A stretch of DNA of 64,000 nucleotides from Halofilum ochraceum (GTDB lineage Bacteria > Pseudomonadota > Gammaproteobacteria > XJ16 > Halofilaceae). The position numbers and the translations under genes were made by a program. The DNA lies in assembly GCF_001614315.2 (NCBI RefSeq), contig NZ_LVEG02000001.1, forward strand, positions 186,001 through 250,000. The letters run 5' to 3'. The notes below the pieces were generated by a model that saw nothing but the letters and a program-made list of their open reading frames with translations, did no database searches and had not been told where the DNA came from. Positions 16,096 to 27,014 of this stretch are shown here, piece by piece (the first letter of the stretch is position 1; each line of letters opens with the position of its first letter).

Positions 16096-16602
16096 ATGGC
16101 GAACTACCGTCGACACTACGCCCCCGGAGGGACCTATTTCTTCACGCTCGTGACCGCGCACCGCATCCCTTGGCTCGCGGATGAGGCGGGCCGGCGCGTA
16201 CTTGGTGATGCGCTTCGGGACGTTCGCGAATTGCGCCCGTTTCAAACTGACGCGATTGTCGTATTGCCCGATCACATCCATTGCATCTGGACGCTCCCCG
16301 AAGATGACTCCGATTTTCCCGGACGATGGAAGTCGATCAAGCAACGCTGTACGCGCCAACTCCGCGCAATGGGAAGATGCAAACGAACTGCCGCGTGGCA
16401 ACGGCATTACTGGGAGCATCTGGTTCGGGATTACGATGACTTTCGCAATCATCTCGATTACATCCATCACAACCCGGTAAAACACGGGTTGTGTGCCATG
16501 CCATCTGAATGGCCGGCGAGTTCATTCAATCGATATGTTGAAGCCGGGATTTATTCGTCTGATTGGGGAGGGCCCTCCGTCGAGCTGGTTGTGCCAGAGT
16601 GA
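16096..16602 (+). CDS. REP-associated tyrosine transposase (RAYT)
   Basis: A 168-aa single-domain Y1 transposase related to IS200/IS605 TnpA. The metal-binding HUH motif is HIH at residues 60-62 (VVLPDHIHCIW). The nucleophile is probably Tyr122 in YIHHNPVKHG, and the RAYT-typical WQRHYWEH is at 101-108. RAYTs are domesticated single-copy enzymes thought to move or maintain the REP palindromes around them. Here family-A REPs lie on both sides (15561-16026 and 16629-16835), as expected for a RAYT with its cognate repeats. A strong ribosome site (GGGGAGGG) precedes the ATG. The gene looks intact. No terminal repeats of a classical insertion sequence are seen. Confidence 0.93.
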   Translation: MANYRRHYAPGGTYFFTLVTAHRIPWLADEAGRRVLGDALRDVRELRPFQTDAIVVLPDHIHCIWTLPEDDSDFPGRWKSIKQRCTRQLRAMGRCKRTAAWQRHYWEHLVRDYDDFRNHLDYIHHNPVKHGLCAMPSEWPASSFNRYVEAGIYSSDWGGPSVELVVPE

Positions 16603-16628
16603 TAAGTCACACACATCGGATGCGCGGA

Positions 16629-16835
16629 CCGAAGACGCGCCTGCGGGGATGTGATGCCACGGACGTAGGCGCGTTTTCGCCGACGGCTAACGCACGCGGT
16701 TTGGGTGCGGGGCATGATCGGATGCTTCGGGCGCGCTGCGCGCATTCGGCCGGTGCGGTGGCCCGGCCGAAGACGCCCCTACGGGGGCGATGATCCGGAC
16801 GTAGGCGCGTTTTCGCCGAAGGCGAACGCGCGCAT
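16629..16835. repeat. REP family A copies downstream of the RAYT
   Basis: A partner arm GAAGACGCGCCTGCGG at about 16630, a diverged hairpin at 16663-16699 (GCCGACGGCTAACGCACGCG), a partner arm at 16735-16787 and a full hairpin at 16800-16833. They are more diverged than the tandem array upstream. The gap 16603-16866 contains nothing else. Confidence 0.85.
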
Positions 16836-16866
16836 TGCCGAAGAGCCCCCGAACGCGTCTTCAAGC

Positions 16867-19212
16867 CTACCGCACATCCACCACCCGGCTGGCCCGCCGG
16901 AATTCCACCTTCCAGCCGGGCCAGGCCGGTAGTTCCCAGCTCTTGGGGTCGCTCTTGCGGCGGCCGCCGATGTGTTCGGCGGTGACGGTGCGGCGGCGGA
17001 CGTCGTAATGGATGCGCAGTTCGAGGTCCGAAAGGGACACGTAGCGCGGGTACTGCCGATCGAAGCGTTCGCGCTCCCATTCGGGGATGCCGTCGAAACG
17101 CAGGTCGTCGGGTTCGACCAGCTCGATGTCGGCGGCCTGGTCGACGCCCAGGTCGTGCAGGCGTTCGATCAGCCAGGATTCGGCATCGGGTGTTTCCCCC
17201 TCGGCGTGCCCTAGACGCACGTACAGATCCCATGCGGCGAGGTCGTCGAGTAGGCGCTCACCAGCCGGTTTGAGCAGACGCCTTTCAAGGACCAGCCGGG
17301 CGATCGCCGCCCTGGCCTCGTTGCCTTCCGGTTCGATTTCCTCGCTGGCGATGGCCCGTCCGGCGAAATACCAGCGCCGTTCGGTGTGCACCGTCCCCGC
17401 GCCGGGTTTCGGTTCCTCTATGGCCGAGGTCGCGAGTCCGGCGCTCACGAGGTCCTCCAGGGTGATGGGTGCCAGGCAGGTTCCGATCGTGAGCGTCTCG
17501 CGTGTGCCGCGACCGGGCACGGCGTGGTCGTCGAAAACGAGCGCCGCCTCGTCCTCGTCCCCCAGCAGGCTGTCGTCCGCCGGCTGCAGTTCACGCTCGC
17601 CGTTGGCGAGGACATGACGCCGCTTGCCGCGTCGCACGTGCGCCAGCTCCGGCACCGCGGCCATCGCCGCGCGCAGGGCGCTGGCCGGGTCGATATCGAT
17701 CGCATCCGGTCGCGCCGGGAGATCGGCGAGCGCCCGCACACGGTCGCTGAGCCGCCGCGCCTCGTCACGGGCGCCGCGATTGACGCGCACGCCGGGCAGT
17801 TCCTGTCCGCGCAGGAGTGCGACGAGGAACGTCGCATCGCAGCGCCGGCCCAGCGCCCGCAACAGGACCTCGCGTTCGGCGGGATCCGAAGGCGCCGTTG
17901 CGATGCGCTGACGGGTCGATAACGCCGCCACCAGATCGGCCATGAATCCGCCGGTGGCCGGAGCCGGCATGGCGGTGACGAGATGGGCCAGCAGCGGGTC
18001 CAGCGGCAGGGCGAACAGGGCATGGCCGCGCGCGGTGGCCTGGCCGGCGCCATCGATGGCGCCGATCTCGCTCAACAGGTTCTCGGCTCGGGCCAGTGAC
18101 TGCTCCGGCAGATCGTCGGGAAACGACAGCATCCGCGCGGGTTGGCCGCAACAGGCGGCGGCCAGCACGGTATCGGTCAGGTCCTCGCGCTCGATCTCGG
18201 GCGGGCTCGCGGTCGCCAGCGGCGCCTGGGCGCCCCAGAGCCGCAGGCAGAGACCGGGCGCGGTGCGCCCGGCGCGGCCGGCGCGCTGGTCCGCGGCCGA
18301 GCGTGCGATCGCCTCGAGTGCCAGTACGGTACGGCCGTTGCGACGACGCGTCCGGCGTTCCAGGCCGCTGTCGATCACCGCCGTGACGCCGGGCACCGTG
18401 AGCGAGGTCTCGGCGACGTTGGTCGCGAGGATCACACGGCGGCCATCGCCGGGGGCGAGGGCGCGGCGCTGGTCGGAATCGGGTGCACCGGCATGCAGGC
18501 AGATGACGTCGGCGTCGATGTTGCCGAGCCGGTTCGCGGCGGCCCGGATCTCGCCACGGCCCGGCAGGAAGACCAGCAGATCGCCCGCGGTTTCGCCGAG
18601 CGTCTGGTGGACCGCCTCGGCGATCCGGCGATCCAGACCTTTGGCGGTCGGCATGTCGCGCGGTTCGCGGCCGAGGTGGCGCGTCTCCACCGGATGGCTT
18701 CGCCCTTCCGCGTCCAGGCGGCGGGCGCCCAGCTGTTCGGCGAGGCGGTCGCCGTCGAAGGTGGCCGAGGTGAGCACGAGCCGGTGGCGCTCGGCATCGC
18801 GCAGCAGGGCCAGCAGCAGATCGGTGTCCGCACGCCGTTCGTGGAATTCGTCGAGGATTACGGTCGAAAAGCCGGCCAGGCCATCGTCGGCGAACCAGCG
18901 CAGGGCGATACCTGGCGTAACGAACAGGACGCGGGTATCCGCCCCATAGGCGCTGTCGAACCGGATGGCGTAACCGACCTCGGGGCCGGTCTCGCCCCCG
19001 TTCAGCGATGCCACATAACGCGCGAGACTGGTCGCCGCGATGCGGCGTGGCTCGATGACGAGGACCGGCCCTTGCTCCGCGGCCCATAGCGGCAGGCGCG
19101 TGGACTTGCCGGAGCCCGTTGCCGCCGACACCACGGTGTGGCCGGCGGCGAGGGCCTCCCGGAAATCCGCACGCAGCGATTCGATCGGCAACGGGGTCGC
19201 CGGTTCGGTCAT
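16867..19212 (-). CDS. hrpB: ATP-dependent helicase HrpB
   Basis: A DExH-type RNA helicase of 781 aa. Motif I is ATGSGKST at residues 31-38 and motif II is DEFH at 121-124, the variant known in HrpB. LTSATFDG is motif III, and QRAGRAGRTAPG is motif VI. An HA2/OB region and the HrpB-specific C-terminal domain follow. Its cellular role is poorly defined in the family. I choose ATG at 19212 because AAGGA lies 9 bp upstream; an in-frame GTG at 19230 has no better site. No operon partner. The C-terminus ends 32 bp from the REP block. Confidence 0.93.
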   Translation of the reverse strand: MTEPATPLPIESLRADFREALAAGHTVVSAATGSGKSTRLPLWAAEQGPVLVIEPRRIAATSLARYVASLNGGETGPEVGYAIRFDSAYGADTRVLFVTPGIALRWFADDGLAGFSTVILDEFHERRADTDLLLALLRDAERHRLVLTSATFDGDRLAEQLGARRLDAEGRSHPVETRHLGREPRDMPTAKGLDRRIAEAVHQTLGETAGDLLVFLPGRGEIRAAANRLGNIDADVICLHAGAPDSDQRRALAPGDGRRVILATNVAETSLTVPGVTAVIDSGLERRTRRRNGRTVLALEAIARSAADQRAGRAGRTAPGLCLRLWGAQAPLATASPPEIEREDLTDTVLAAACCGQPARMLSFPDDLPEQSLARAENLLSEIGAIDGAGQATARGHALFALPLDPLLAHLVTAMPAPATGGFMADLVAALSTRQRIATAPSDPAEREVLLRALGRRCDATFLVALLRGQELPGVRVNRGARDEARRLSDRVRALADLPARPDAIDIDPASALRAAMAAVPELAHVRRGKRRHVLANGERELQPADDSLLGDEDEAALVFDDHAVPGRGTRETLTIGTCLAPITLEDLVSAGLATSAIEEPKPGAGTVHTERRWYFAGRAIASEEIEPEGNEARAAIARLVLERRLLKPAGERLLDDLAAWDLYVRLGHAEGETPDAESWLIERLHDLGVDQAADIELVEPDDLRFDGIPEWERERFDRQYPRYVSLSDLELRIHYDVRRRTVTAEHIGGRRKSDPKSWELPAWPGWKVEFRRASRVVDVR

Positions 19213-19365
19213 TGCGGGTCCTTGCACCACCGACGGGTGGTCCGGGTCCGAAGATGAACAAGCGGGTTCATAAAACGAAAGGCGGAACGATGTCAGGCCG
19301 AGGCGCGGAGCGCGCCAGAGTCAATGTAGACCAGGAGATTGCACCGGCCGGTTCGGTTACGGGGG

Positions 19366-19559
19366 CGTAGGCCGGCTTTTGCCGAAGGCAACAGCCGGCA
19401 TGCCTCGTGAACGGAATCGCAATCCCGGAACGGGAGATGAACCGGGGAAATCCATCAACCGTGATCCGCACCCGTGCACGATCGCGAGCAAGCTCGCTCC
19501 TACAGGTGACTTTCCACCACCTGTGGCAGATTTCCTGTAGGAGCGAGCTTGCTCGCGAT
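19366..19559. repeat. REP-B unit and a REP-C doublet between hrpB and tal
   Basis: In the 422-bp gap 19213-19634: a family-B palindrome at 19366-19401 (TAGGCCGGCTTTTGCCGAAG), then two REP-C units in opposite orientation at 19481-19504 and 19536-19559 with a 31-bp spacer. The 79-bp pair is the simplest, solitary form of the REP-C inverted pair that sits inside the nested elements at 7.4 and 23.3 kb. No gene is seen in the rest of the gap. Confidence 0.85.
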
Positions 19560-19634
19560 GATTGGTCCCCCGATGACGTCACACTCGATGAGCTCACGGA
19601 GAACCACAGAATCATCCCGAGCCAGAGCGCCGCT

Positions 19635-20744
19635 TCAGATCTCCGCGGCGTAACGTGCCGTTACGTCGCGCAGCTTCTCCTGCAGTGCGGCGACCAGCGC
19701 GTCGTGCGAATCGATGAACTTCTGCACGCCGTCCGCTTCCAGATCCGCCGCCACCTGGCCCATGTCGATGCCGTGCTTCTGCAGAGCGTCGAGCGTGGTG
19801 CGCGCGCCTTCGAGGTCGTTATCGATAGTCACGGCGGCGGAACCGTTCGCCAGGACGGCATCCAGCGTCTTCGGCGGTACCGTGTTCACCGTGTCGGGGC
19901 CGATCAGCGAGTCGACATAGAGCGTGTCGGACAGGTTCGGGTCCTTGGTGCTCGTGCTGGCCCAGAGTGGACGCTGGACATTGGCGCCCCGCTGCTCCTG
20001 GGCACGGAAATCGGGCGTGCGGCGCATCCGTTCGAAAGACTGATACGCCATTTTGGCGTTGGAGATCGCGGCGTGATGCATGTGCGCCGTGGCACTGGCG
20101 CCGATCTCCGCGAGTTTCGGGTCGACGACGCCGTCGACACGCGAGACGAAGAAAGAGGCCACCGAGTTGATACCGCGCGGGTTATCGCGCTGACCGAGGC
20201 CACGGGTGAAGGCCGCGAAGACCTGCTCGTAGCGCTCGACCGCGAACAGCAGCGTCACGTTGATGTTCAGGCCTTCGGCCGTGAGGTTCTCGATCGCCTC
20301 GAGCCCGGCCTCGGTCGCCGGTACCTTGATCATGACGTTGTCGCGGTGGACCGAACGCCACAGGTGGCGGGCCTGTTCGACCGTGCTCTTCGTGTCGTGC
20401 GCCAGGTGGGGCGAGACCTCGATGCTGACGAAACCGTCCTTGCCCTCGGTGGACTGGTACACCGGGCTCAGCTGGTCGCAGGCCATCTGGATATCCTGGA
20501 TGGCCAGCCACTCGTACAGCACTTCCGCGTCGACCTCCGGATCGGCCTGGATGAGGTCGAGGATCGCCTCGTCGTAGGCGCTGGAGCCCGTGATCGCCTG
20601 GTGGAAGATCGTCGGGTTGCTGGTCACGCCGCGCAGCCCCGACTCGACCAGGCGTTCAAGGCCGCCACCAGTCAGCAGGTTGCGGTCCACGTAGTCGAGC
20701 CACAGCGATTGCCCGCAGTCGAGCAGATGTTGGATCGAGGCCAT
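19635..20744 (-). CDS. tal: Transaldolase
   Basis: A 369-aa transaldolase of the longer bacterial type (as in actinobacteria and cyanobacteria). It transfers a dihydroxyacetone unit in the non-oxidative pentose phosphate pathway. The Schiff-base lysine is in NVMIKVPATEAG near residue 137. Further family blocks are LRGVTSNPTIFHQAI, ININVTLLFAVERYEQV and ASTSTKDPNL. The ATG at 20744 has GGAGA about 10 bp upstream; the open frame extends 32 codons further but without a ribosome site. It stands alone between repeat regions. Confidence 0.93.
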   Translation of the reverse strand: MASIQHLLDCGQSLWLDYVDRNLLTGGGLERLVESGLRGVTSNPTIFHQAITGSSAYDEAILDLIQADPEVDAEVLYEWLAIQDIQMACDQLSPVYQSTEGKDGFVSIEVSPHLAHDTKSTVEQARHLWRSVHRDNVMIKVPATEAGLEAIENLTAEGLNINVTLLFAVERYEQVFAAFTRGLGQRDNPRGINSVASFFVSRVDGVVDPKLAEIGASATAHMHHAAISNAKMAYQSFERMRRTPDFRAQEQRGANVQRPLWASTSTKDPNLSDTLYVDSLIGPDTVNTVPPKTLDAVLANGSAAVTIDNDLEGARTTLDALQKHGIDMGQVAADLEADGVQKFIDSHDALVAALQEKLRDVTARYAAEI

Positions 20745-20855
20745 TGAACGGTTTCTCCGTCTCTTTTCGGGGGATAGTCCCCGAATCCTAGCAGACAGCG
20801 GCGGGAAAACTCTTGTCGGCCTGGTGAGGCCGACCTCCATTGCTCCCGCCGGGGG

Positions 20856-21093
20856 CGTAGGCGCGTTTTCGCCGAAGGCGAACGCGCGCGGTTTACGTTG
20901 TGGCCGGGATCAGGCGCTTCTGGCGTGCTGCGCGCATTCGGCCGGTGCGGTGGCCCGGCCGAAGACGCGCCTACGGTGTGGGGAGCGTTCAGGCGCTTTT
21001 CGCTGAAAGCCACGCAGGCCGGCCTTGCGCGGCACGTTGGATGCGCTGTCCGCCGGCATTTCCTCCGCTTCGCTGCGGAAAAGCCGGCCTACG
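20856..21093. repeat. REP family A doublet and family B units
   Basis: In the 435-bp gap 20745-21179: a 120-bp family-A doublet at 20856-20975 (hairpin 20856-20891, partner arm 20927-20975), equivalent to one unit of the tandem array at 15.6 kb, followed by family-B arms at about 21013-21093. The gap holds no gene that I can support. Confidence 0.8.
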
Positions 21094-21179
21094 TGGCGCA
21101 GTGCGCGGTGTGGCGCGTCTCCGGCGGGGCGCGAGGGATTACCGCTCGGCGTAAGCCGTGCCGCTATGGGTAGCCACGC

Positions 21180-23099
<1,920 letters not shown>

Positions 23100-23202
23100 G
23101 ATCGGGTTCCGGGGTGTTGCGGGAAGCCGTGCAGGATACCGGAAATCGCCCCTTTGACGGAATTTGGGGGTTTGCCTCGGTCAGAGCGAAGTACGGATGG
23201 TT

Positions 23203-23531
23203 CTCGCAGAGGCGCGGGGGTAACGTCAAAAAGCGCCTCTCGCCAAGGCGCCAAGCACGCCACGAAGGGCACTAAAAACGGCGACGACGCTGTAGGAGCG
23301 AGCTTGCTCGCGATCCTGCGTGCAGAGCGGCTTCGCGGCACCAGGTATGCGTGGCCGACCGCTGACTTTCAGGCACGCCCAGATGAAAGCCGATGCGCCA
23401 TCCGGGCACAATCGCGAGCAAGCTCGCTCCTACAACGTCATTGCTTTTTTAATGCCCTTCTTTGCGCCCTTGGCGTCTTGGCGAGAGATCGCTTTTGGTT
23501 TTTCCTCAGCGTCCTCCGCGCCTCTGCGAGA
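23203..23531. repeat. Three-layer nested inverted repeat
   Basis: Inside the 460-bp gap 23100-23559 three different inverted pairs lie inside one another. The outer pair is TCTCGCAGAGGCGCGG at 23203-23218 and its inverse ending 23531. The middle pair is CTCTCGCCAAGGCGCCAAG at 23237 and its inverse ending 23487. The inner pair is REP-C at 23291-23314 and 23411-23434. No gene is present. The order of layers (CGCCAAG arms outside REP-C) is the same as at 7371-7608. Confidence 0.88.
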
Positions 23532-23559
23532 TCCGCCTTTTACCGCGTATACGGGTCCT

Positions 23560-24705
23560 TCATGCCCTGATCCGTGGACGCAGCCACATCGGCCCGCAGC
23601 GCAGCAGGAACAGTAGGAACGCGGTCGACCAGAGCACGCCGGCGACGTGCCATGCGTGTGGGCCGACGACAGGGCCAAGCAGGCGGATGACGATGGCGCC
23701 CTGGATGGCGACGAAGGCGATGGTCATCACCACACCGGCCTGCAGCGGGCGCCCCGTATGACCGAAGGTGGCGCGGGTCATCACGGCCAGGGTCATCGTG
23801 CCGATCGCGCCGGTCAGGATCCCATGCAGCGCCCAGGTATCGGACCAGCCCGCGGAGAGCATCCCGAATCCGAGCATGAGGTAGCCCACGGCCAGCCAGC
23901 CGTAGCCGATATGCAGGATGAACAGCAGCGGGTCGCGCCAGGTGCTCAGGCCGCGCCAGCCGTAGAGCCGGATACCGTGCAGTACGCCGGCCGCCAGCGC
24001 GAGCCAGGCGACGAGCCCCGGTGCGCCGAGCTCGGCCAGGGCCGTGGCCACGCTGGCACCGATGGCGAGACCGTCACGTAGATCCGTCGCGCGCGGTTCC
24101 ACGGACGCGTCGCGCTTGCGGAGGTGGTTCCGCGTGAACGCCGGGATGATACGACCACCGATCACGGCGATCAGTGTTGCGATCAGGAGGGTCGTGAACG
24201 TAAGTGCCCGCGATGGCAGGGCCGGGGCGTTGATGACCGGGCCGAGATGCCAGACCGCGTTCGCCAGGCCGAGGGTGATGATCACACCGATCGGCAGCCA
24301 TTGCCGCGCCTTGCCGCCCGACCAGAGCGGCCGGCTGGCGACCAGCGCGGCCGCCGGCAGGAAGGCGATATCGGCGGCGATGGCCCAGGCTGCGGGATCA
24401 CCCGACCACAGACCGATTCGCGCCGTGATCCACAGCAGGAACAGCACCGCCAGCGGCAGGCCGTTCGCGGGCTGGGTGCCGGTCCAGTTGGGAACGGCGG
24501 TCAGGACGAACCCGGCAACGGCGGCCGCTACGTAACCGAACAGCATTTCGTGTCCGTGCCAGGTGAACGGGTTGCCGGCCGGCGCGTCGCCGCCGTGCAG
24601 GATCAGCACCGTGCGCAGCATGATCGCGAGCGTCGCGATCGCGGCGAGCGGGAAAAACAGGCGGAAGCCTGCCGTGAACGGGAGTGGCCAGCGGGGTGTC
24701 GGCAT
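23560..24705 (-). CDS. nnrS: NnrS family heme/copper membrane protein
   Basis: A 381-aa polytopic membrane protein with about 12 hydrophobic segments. NnrS proteins bind heme and copper and protect cells under nitrosative stress during denitrification. Family blocks are FRLFFPLAAI, NPFTWHGHEMLFGYVAAAVA with the conserved histidines, GGRIIPAFTRNHLR, and MTRATFGHTGRPL. The ATG at 24705 is chosen because the hydrophobic N-terminus begins there; the open frame upstream runs into repeats. A TTGAT-N4-GTCAA box lies 64 bp upstream, so control by FNR or a DNR-type NO sensor is likely. Confidence 0.92.
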   Translation of the reverse strand: MPTPRWPLPFTAGFRLFFPLAAIATLAIMLRTVLILHGGDAPAGNPFTWHGHEMLFGYVAAAVAGFVLTAVPNWTGTQPANGLPLAVLFLLWITARIGLWSGDPAAWAIAADIAFLPAAALVASRPLWSGGKARQWLPIGVIITLGLANAVWHLGPVINAPALPSRALTFTTLLIATLIAVIGGRIIPAFTRNHLRKRDASVEPRATDLRDGLAIGASVATALAELGAPGLVAWLALAAGVLHGIRLYGWRGLSTWRDPLLFILHIGYGWLAVGYLMLGFGMLSAGWSDTWALHGILTGAIGTMTLAVMTRATFGHTGRPLQAGVVMTIAFVAIQGAIVIRLLGPVVGPHAWHVAGVLWSTAFLLFLLRCGPMWLRPRIRA

Positions 24706-24768
24706 CGGAATCGCGCGCCCGGGTGCATGGGAATGGGGGCATGATGGCGATCCGGGATGGGCGCGACA

Positions 24769-24782
24769 TTGATCGCGGTCAA
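24769..24782. promoter_or_regulatory. FNR/DNR box before nnrS
   Basis: TTGATCGCGGTCAA, nine of ten consensus arm positions (TTGAT-N4-ATCAA). The same arms occur before the hemerythrin gene at 63119. Confidence 0.7.
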
Positions 24783-24863
24783 GCGATGCGCCGTGCGAGG
24801 CCCGTGTTGTTGTCAGCGGGCAGTGGTCGTCACGCCGGAGGGGACGCACTGCCGTAGCACCGG

Positions 24864-24953
24864 CTTAGTCGCCGGCTGTTGCCTTCGGCAAAAGCCGGCC
24901 TACGCCCTGGAAGCATCTGGATCCGGTGCCCACCACGTAGGCCGGACCGCGAT
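24864..24953. repeat. REP family B units
   Basis: In the 323-bp gap 24706-25028: a palindrome CGGCTGTTGCCTTCGGCAAA-type unit at about 24864-24905 and a single arm GTAGGCCGGAC near 24938. Apart from the FNR box the gap shows nothing else. Confidence 0.65.
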
Positions 24954-25028
24954 CAGCGGAAGCCAGCACCGCAGGTTGGGTTGAGCGCCAGCGATACCCA
25001 ACGTTCACCGGCGATTCGACGAAAACGT

Positions 25029-25361
25029 CTACTTCTGGCTATCCGCCGCCCCGTTCAGATCCCCGATCCAGGTGAATGCGGCGGCCGCGCGCGGGAAGCC
25101 GAGCGTCGGGATCGCCAGCAGCGCTATCTGTTCCAGCGCGGCCGGCTCGATGCCCTCTTCGCGGGCGCGGCGCACGTGCGAATGGACGCCGCCTTCCGAA
25201 TCCGCGCCGATCGCCAGCGCCAGCTTCACCAGCCGCCGTTCACGGTCGGTGAGGGGGCCGGCCGCGGCCGTCGCCTTGCCGAGCGCGCTGTAGGCGGACC
25301 ATACGTCGGGGTGTTTTTCGGCGATGTCACCGGCGGTGGAGGGGAGGTCGGATTGCGTCAT
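25029..25361 (-). CDS. Carboxymuconolactone decarboxylase (AhpD-like) family protein
   Basis: A 110-aa all-helical protein of the CMD/AhpD fold. The core LVKLALAIGADSEGGVHSHV (about residues 45-64) matches the active-site helix of the family, but the CxxC of AhpD is absent, leaving only the downstream histidines. CMD proteins without the CxxC are common and of unknown function; the name should not be read as an enzyme assignment. The start at ATG 25361 is where family similarity begins. It lies downstream of moeA on the same strand across a 210-bp gap. Confidence 0.75.
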   Translation of the reverse strand: MTQSDLPSTAGDIAEKHPDVWSAYSALGKATAAAGPLTDRERRLVKLALAIGADSEGGVHSHVRRAREEGIEPAALEQIALLAIPTLGFPRAAAAFTWIGDLNGAADSQK

Positions 25362-25571
25362 GGCGGATGCTCCGTCGGTTTCGAGTGTTCTGCGCTGCGT
25401 CGCCGCACTCGCCGCAGTCGCCGGATTCGGCCGGTCAGCGCGGCGTCGCCCATCGCGCGCAGGATGGGACGCATCTCGCCCCACTGCCAACGCGGCCGCG
25501 CAACGCTGCCGGCGCGTCGATCCGTTTGCGTTCTCCGCGCTTGCTTCCGCTGCCGAAATGGATCCGTCCGT

Positions 25572-26816
25572 TCAGTCGAGCAATGTCGCCATCGGCCAGT
25601 ACGCCAGCGGTTCGCCGGGGGCGACCGTGGAATCGGGTGGAATGCACGCCAGGCCGTCGGCCGCCGCCGTCGGTGTCAGGATCCCCGAACCCTGGCCGCC
25701 ACAAGGCACCGCGCGGCCGTCTTCCAGGCGCACACGGATATAGTCGGCCCGCCCGCGCGTGCGGGTCTGCTCGAATCCCGCGGGCACCCAAAGGGCTTCG
25801 GGCATGGTCGCGCTGCGCCCCTGCAGACGCCGTAGCAACGGCGCCCCGAAAAGCAGGAATGTCACGAACAGCGAGACCGGATTGCCGGGCAGCACCAGTA
25901 GCGGCGTGCCTGCGACCCGGCCGAACGCCAGTGGCTTGCCCGGTTTGACGGCGATGCCGAAGAAGGCGAGTTCGCCGATCGCCTCCGCCGCGGAGCGCAC
26001 ATGGTCGCAGTCGCCCACGGAGGCGCCCCCGCTGGTGACGATGAGGTCCGCGTTCTCCGCGGCGCGGGCCAGCGTCTCGCGTGTGGCGTCCGCGTCGTCC
26101 GGGACGGTGTGGATCGCCTCGATGTCGGCGCCGAGCTGGGCGCCGAGCGCCGCCAGCATATGGCCGTTGGACTCGTGGATCTGGCCGGCACCGAGTGTTT
26201 TCCCTGGCGGTACCAGTTCATCGCCGGTGATCATCAACGCGATCCGCACACGCGGGTACACATGAACCGTGGCCGCGCCCGCGGAGGCCGCCAGCGCGAT
26301 GTGCTGTGGCCGCAGGTGCGTGCCCGCCGCGAGGACCGGGTCTTCGCGCGAGAAGTCTTCCGCTGCCGGGCGGATGTTTGCGCCGGCCTCCGGTATTTTC
26401 TCCACGAACAGGCGATCCTGGTCGATACGGCAGTGCTCCTGCATGACGACGGTATCGGCCCCTTCGGGCACCGGTGCCCCGGTGAAGATCCGTGCCGCGG
26501 TGCCGGCCGCGAGTGGCCCCGGTGCCGTGCCGGCCGCGACGCGCTGACTGATCGGCAGGCCGTCGTCGTCGATATCCGGCAGCCGCAGCGCGTAGCCATC
26601 CATCGCGCTGTTGGGCCAGCGCGGCATCGACAGCCCTGCAATCACGTCGCGGGCGAGAACCCGGCCCGCCGCCTGGTCGAGAGCGATCGGCTCGGCGGCC
26701 GCAGGGCTGGGCGCCGCGATCGCGGAAAGAATGGTTGCCCGTGCTTCTTCGACACCCAGCAGCCGCTTGCCGGTCGCTGCGGAGGGGCGGGTGGTGGTCG
26801 GATCGGCCGTTGTCAT
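25572..26816 (-). CDS. moeA: Molybdopterin molybdenumtransferase MoeA
   Basis: A 414-aa MoeA, inserting molybdate into adenylylated molybdopterin to complete the cofactor needed by NarG. Visible blocks are SAMDGYALR, GADTVVMQEH, TGDELVPPG, IHESNGHML, TSGGASVGDCDHV and PGNPVSLFVTF, in the usual order of domains I-IV. It is divergent from hemN across a 198-bp region with two FNR-type boxes, one a perfect match. This links Mo-cofactor maturation to anaerobic growth, in keeping with the nitrate reductase cluster in this window. Confidence 0.95.
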   Translation of the reverse strand: MTTADPTTTRPSAATGKRLLGVEEARATILSAIAAPSPAAAEPIALDQAAGRVLARDVIAGLSMPRWPNSAMDGYALRLPDIDDDGLPISQRVAAGTAPGPLAAGTAARIFTGAPVPEGADTVVMQEHCRIDQDRLFVEKIPEAGANIRPAAEDFSREDPVLAAGTHLRPQHIALAASAGAATVHVYPRVRIALMITGDELVPPGKTLGAGQIHESNGHMLAALGAQLGADIEAIHTVPDDADATRETLARAAENADLIVTSGGASVGDCDHVRSAAEAIGELAFFGIAVKPGKPLAFGRVAGTPLLVLPGNPVSLFVTFLLFGAPLLRRLQGRSATMPEALWVPAGFEQTRTRGRADYIRVRLEDGRAVPCGGQGSGILTPTAAADGLACIPPDSTVAPGEPLAYWPMATLLD

Positions 26817-26887
26817 TGCGTGTACCTCTTCCGGGGACCCCCCTGATCGTTATGCGGCAAGCCTACCGCTGCATGCCTTCGCCGGAT

Positions 26888-26901
26888 TTGATGTCGATCA
26901 A
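26888..26901. promoter_or_regulatory. FNR box, perfect consensus (moeA/hemN)
   Basis: TTGATGTCGATCAA, a full match to TTGAT-N4-ATCAA, 71 bp upstream of the moeA start and about 114 bp upstream of the hemN start. It could serve either gene. Confidence 0.8.
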
Positions 26902-26936
26902 TACCACGTAAAACGGCGTGCGTCGTGCTTCACGCC

Positions 26937-26950
26937 TTGACCCTCGTCAA
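26937..26950. promoter_or_regulatory. FNR-like box before hemN
   Basis: TTGACCCTCGTCAA, a symmetric variant with one change per arm, 65 bp upstream of the hemN start. Together with 26888 it forms a pair 49 bp apart. Confidence 0.5.
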
Positions 26951-27014
26951 TGTCCGGGTGGCTTTCCGGCGCGATACTCCGCAGCCGTTGCTTACCGGCT
27001 GCCGGAATCCGGAC

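Noticed and set aside
16096-16602. Complete insertion sequence of the IS200/IS605 type
   Set aside because: No defined left and right ends, no accessory tnpB; the protein has RAYT hallmarks and is surrounded by REPs.
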